Below are positions 56,604-56,807 of a stretch of 56,807 nt of DNA, piece by piece. A model generated the notes under the pieces. It saw only the letters and a list, made by a program, of their open reading frames with translations. It ran no database searches and had not been told where the DNA came from. Location of the stretch: positions 1 through 56,807 of the forward strand of contig JAJYWE010000011.1 in the NCBI GenBank assembly GCA_021791675.1. The letters are read 5' to 3'. How positions within the stretch are numbered: the first letter of the stretch is position 1; every line of letters begins with the position of its first letter. The stretch comes from Actinomycetes bacterium (GTDB lineage: Bacteria; Actinomycetota; Acidimicrobiia; Acidimicrobiales; JAKAOS01). Made by a program: the position numbers and the translations under genes.

Positions 56604-56807
56604 ACCAACGACCATACTCCGGGGCGTCCCAGCGGGCCCGACACGTGCGGCCGGCACCCTCTCGGCGTTGCGCCGCGTTTCGCGCCAACTCCACCGAGCG
56701 CGACGCCACCTGCGGCGGTCTCGACGACCTCGTTCTCTCCCTCCCGACGCCCCGAAACGTCGACGCGGACGGCGAGCTCGGCGCGACGGACCGAGGCGCC
56801 ACCGAGC

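Overview
High-GC actinobacterial-type chromosome window (56.8 kb) made mostly of catabolic gene clusters. (1) About 0.7-17 kb: M20 amidohydrolase, class-III aminotransferase, small tautomerase, SDR and IclR regulator, divergent from a DUF6282-type hydrolase, a three-subunit xanthine/CO-dehydrogenase-like molybdo-flavoenzyme, a C-N hydrolase, a Zn-alcohol dehydrogenase, an NCS1-type permease and a peptide-type ABC substrate-binding lipoprotein. (2) About 20-34 kb: an acyclic-terpene-utilisation-like (AtuA/acyl-CoA carboxylase/acyl-CoA dehydrogenase/acyl-CoA ligase/TetR) cluster. It has a clear palindromic operator in the divergent promoter and what looks like a decayed enoyl-CoA hydratase between atuA and an acyl-CoA ligase. 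(3) About 36-44 kb: an M20 peptidase / GntR-FadR / alpha-beta hydrolase / substrate-binding lipoprotein operon whose last gene is split by a complete IS607-type element (serine recombinase TnpA plus TnpB). The element boundaries can be read to the base: GG at both ends, and excision exactly restores the reading frame (LMYRP|LYWFG). The TnpB ORF stops 6 bp before the element end, so a structured RNA region (candidate omegaRNA) is nested in its C-terminal coding sequence. TnpB also lacks an obvious zinc finger and has His where the third RuvC aspartate would be expected. (4) About 44-56.8 kb: PaiB-like protein with a Pro/Ala repeat insert, heme A synthase CtaA, DUF1269 protein, two large uncharacterised exported/membrane proteins, a nucleotidyltransferase pair, a ROK regulator with xylose isomerase (tandem repeats upstream) and a VapBC-like pair. 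All calls come from reading the sequence and the supplied ORF translations; no database search was run.
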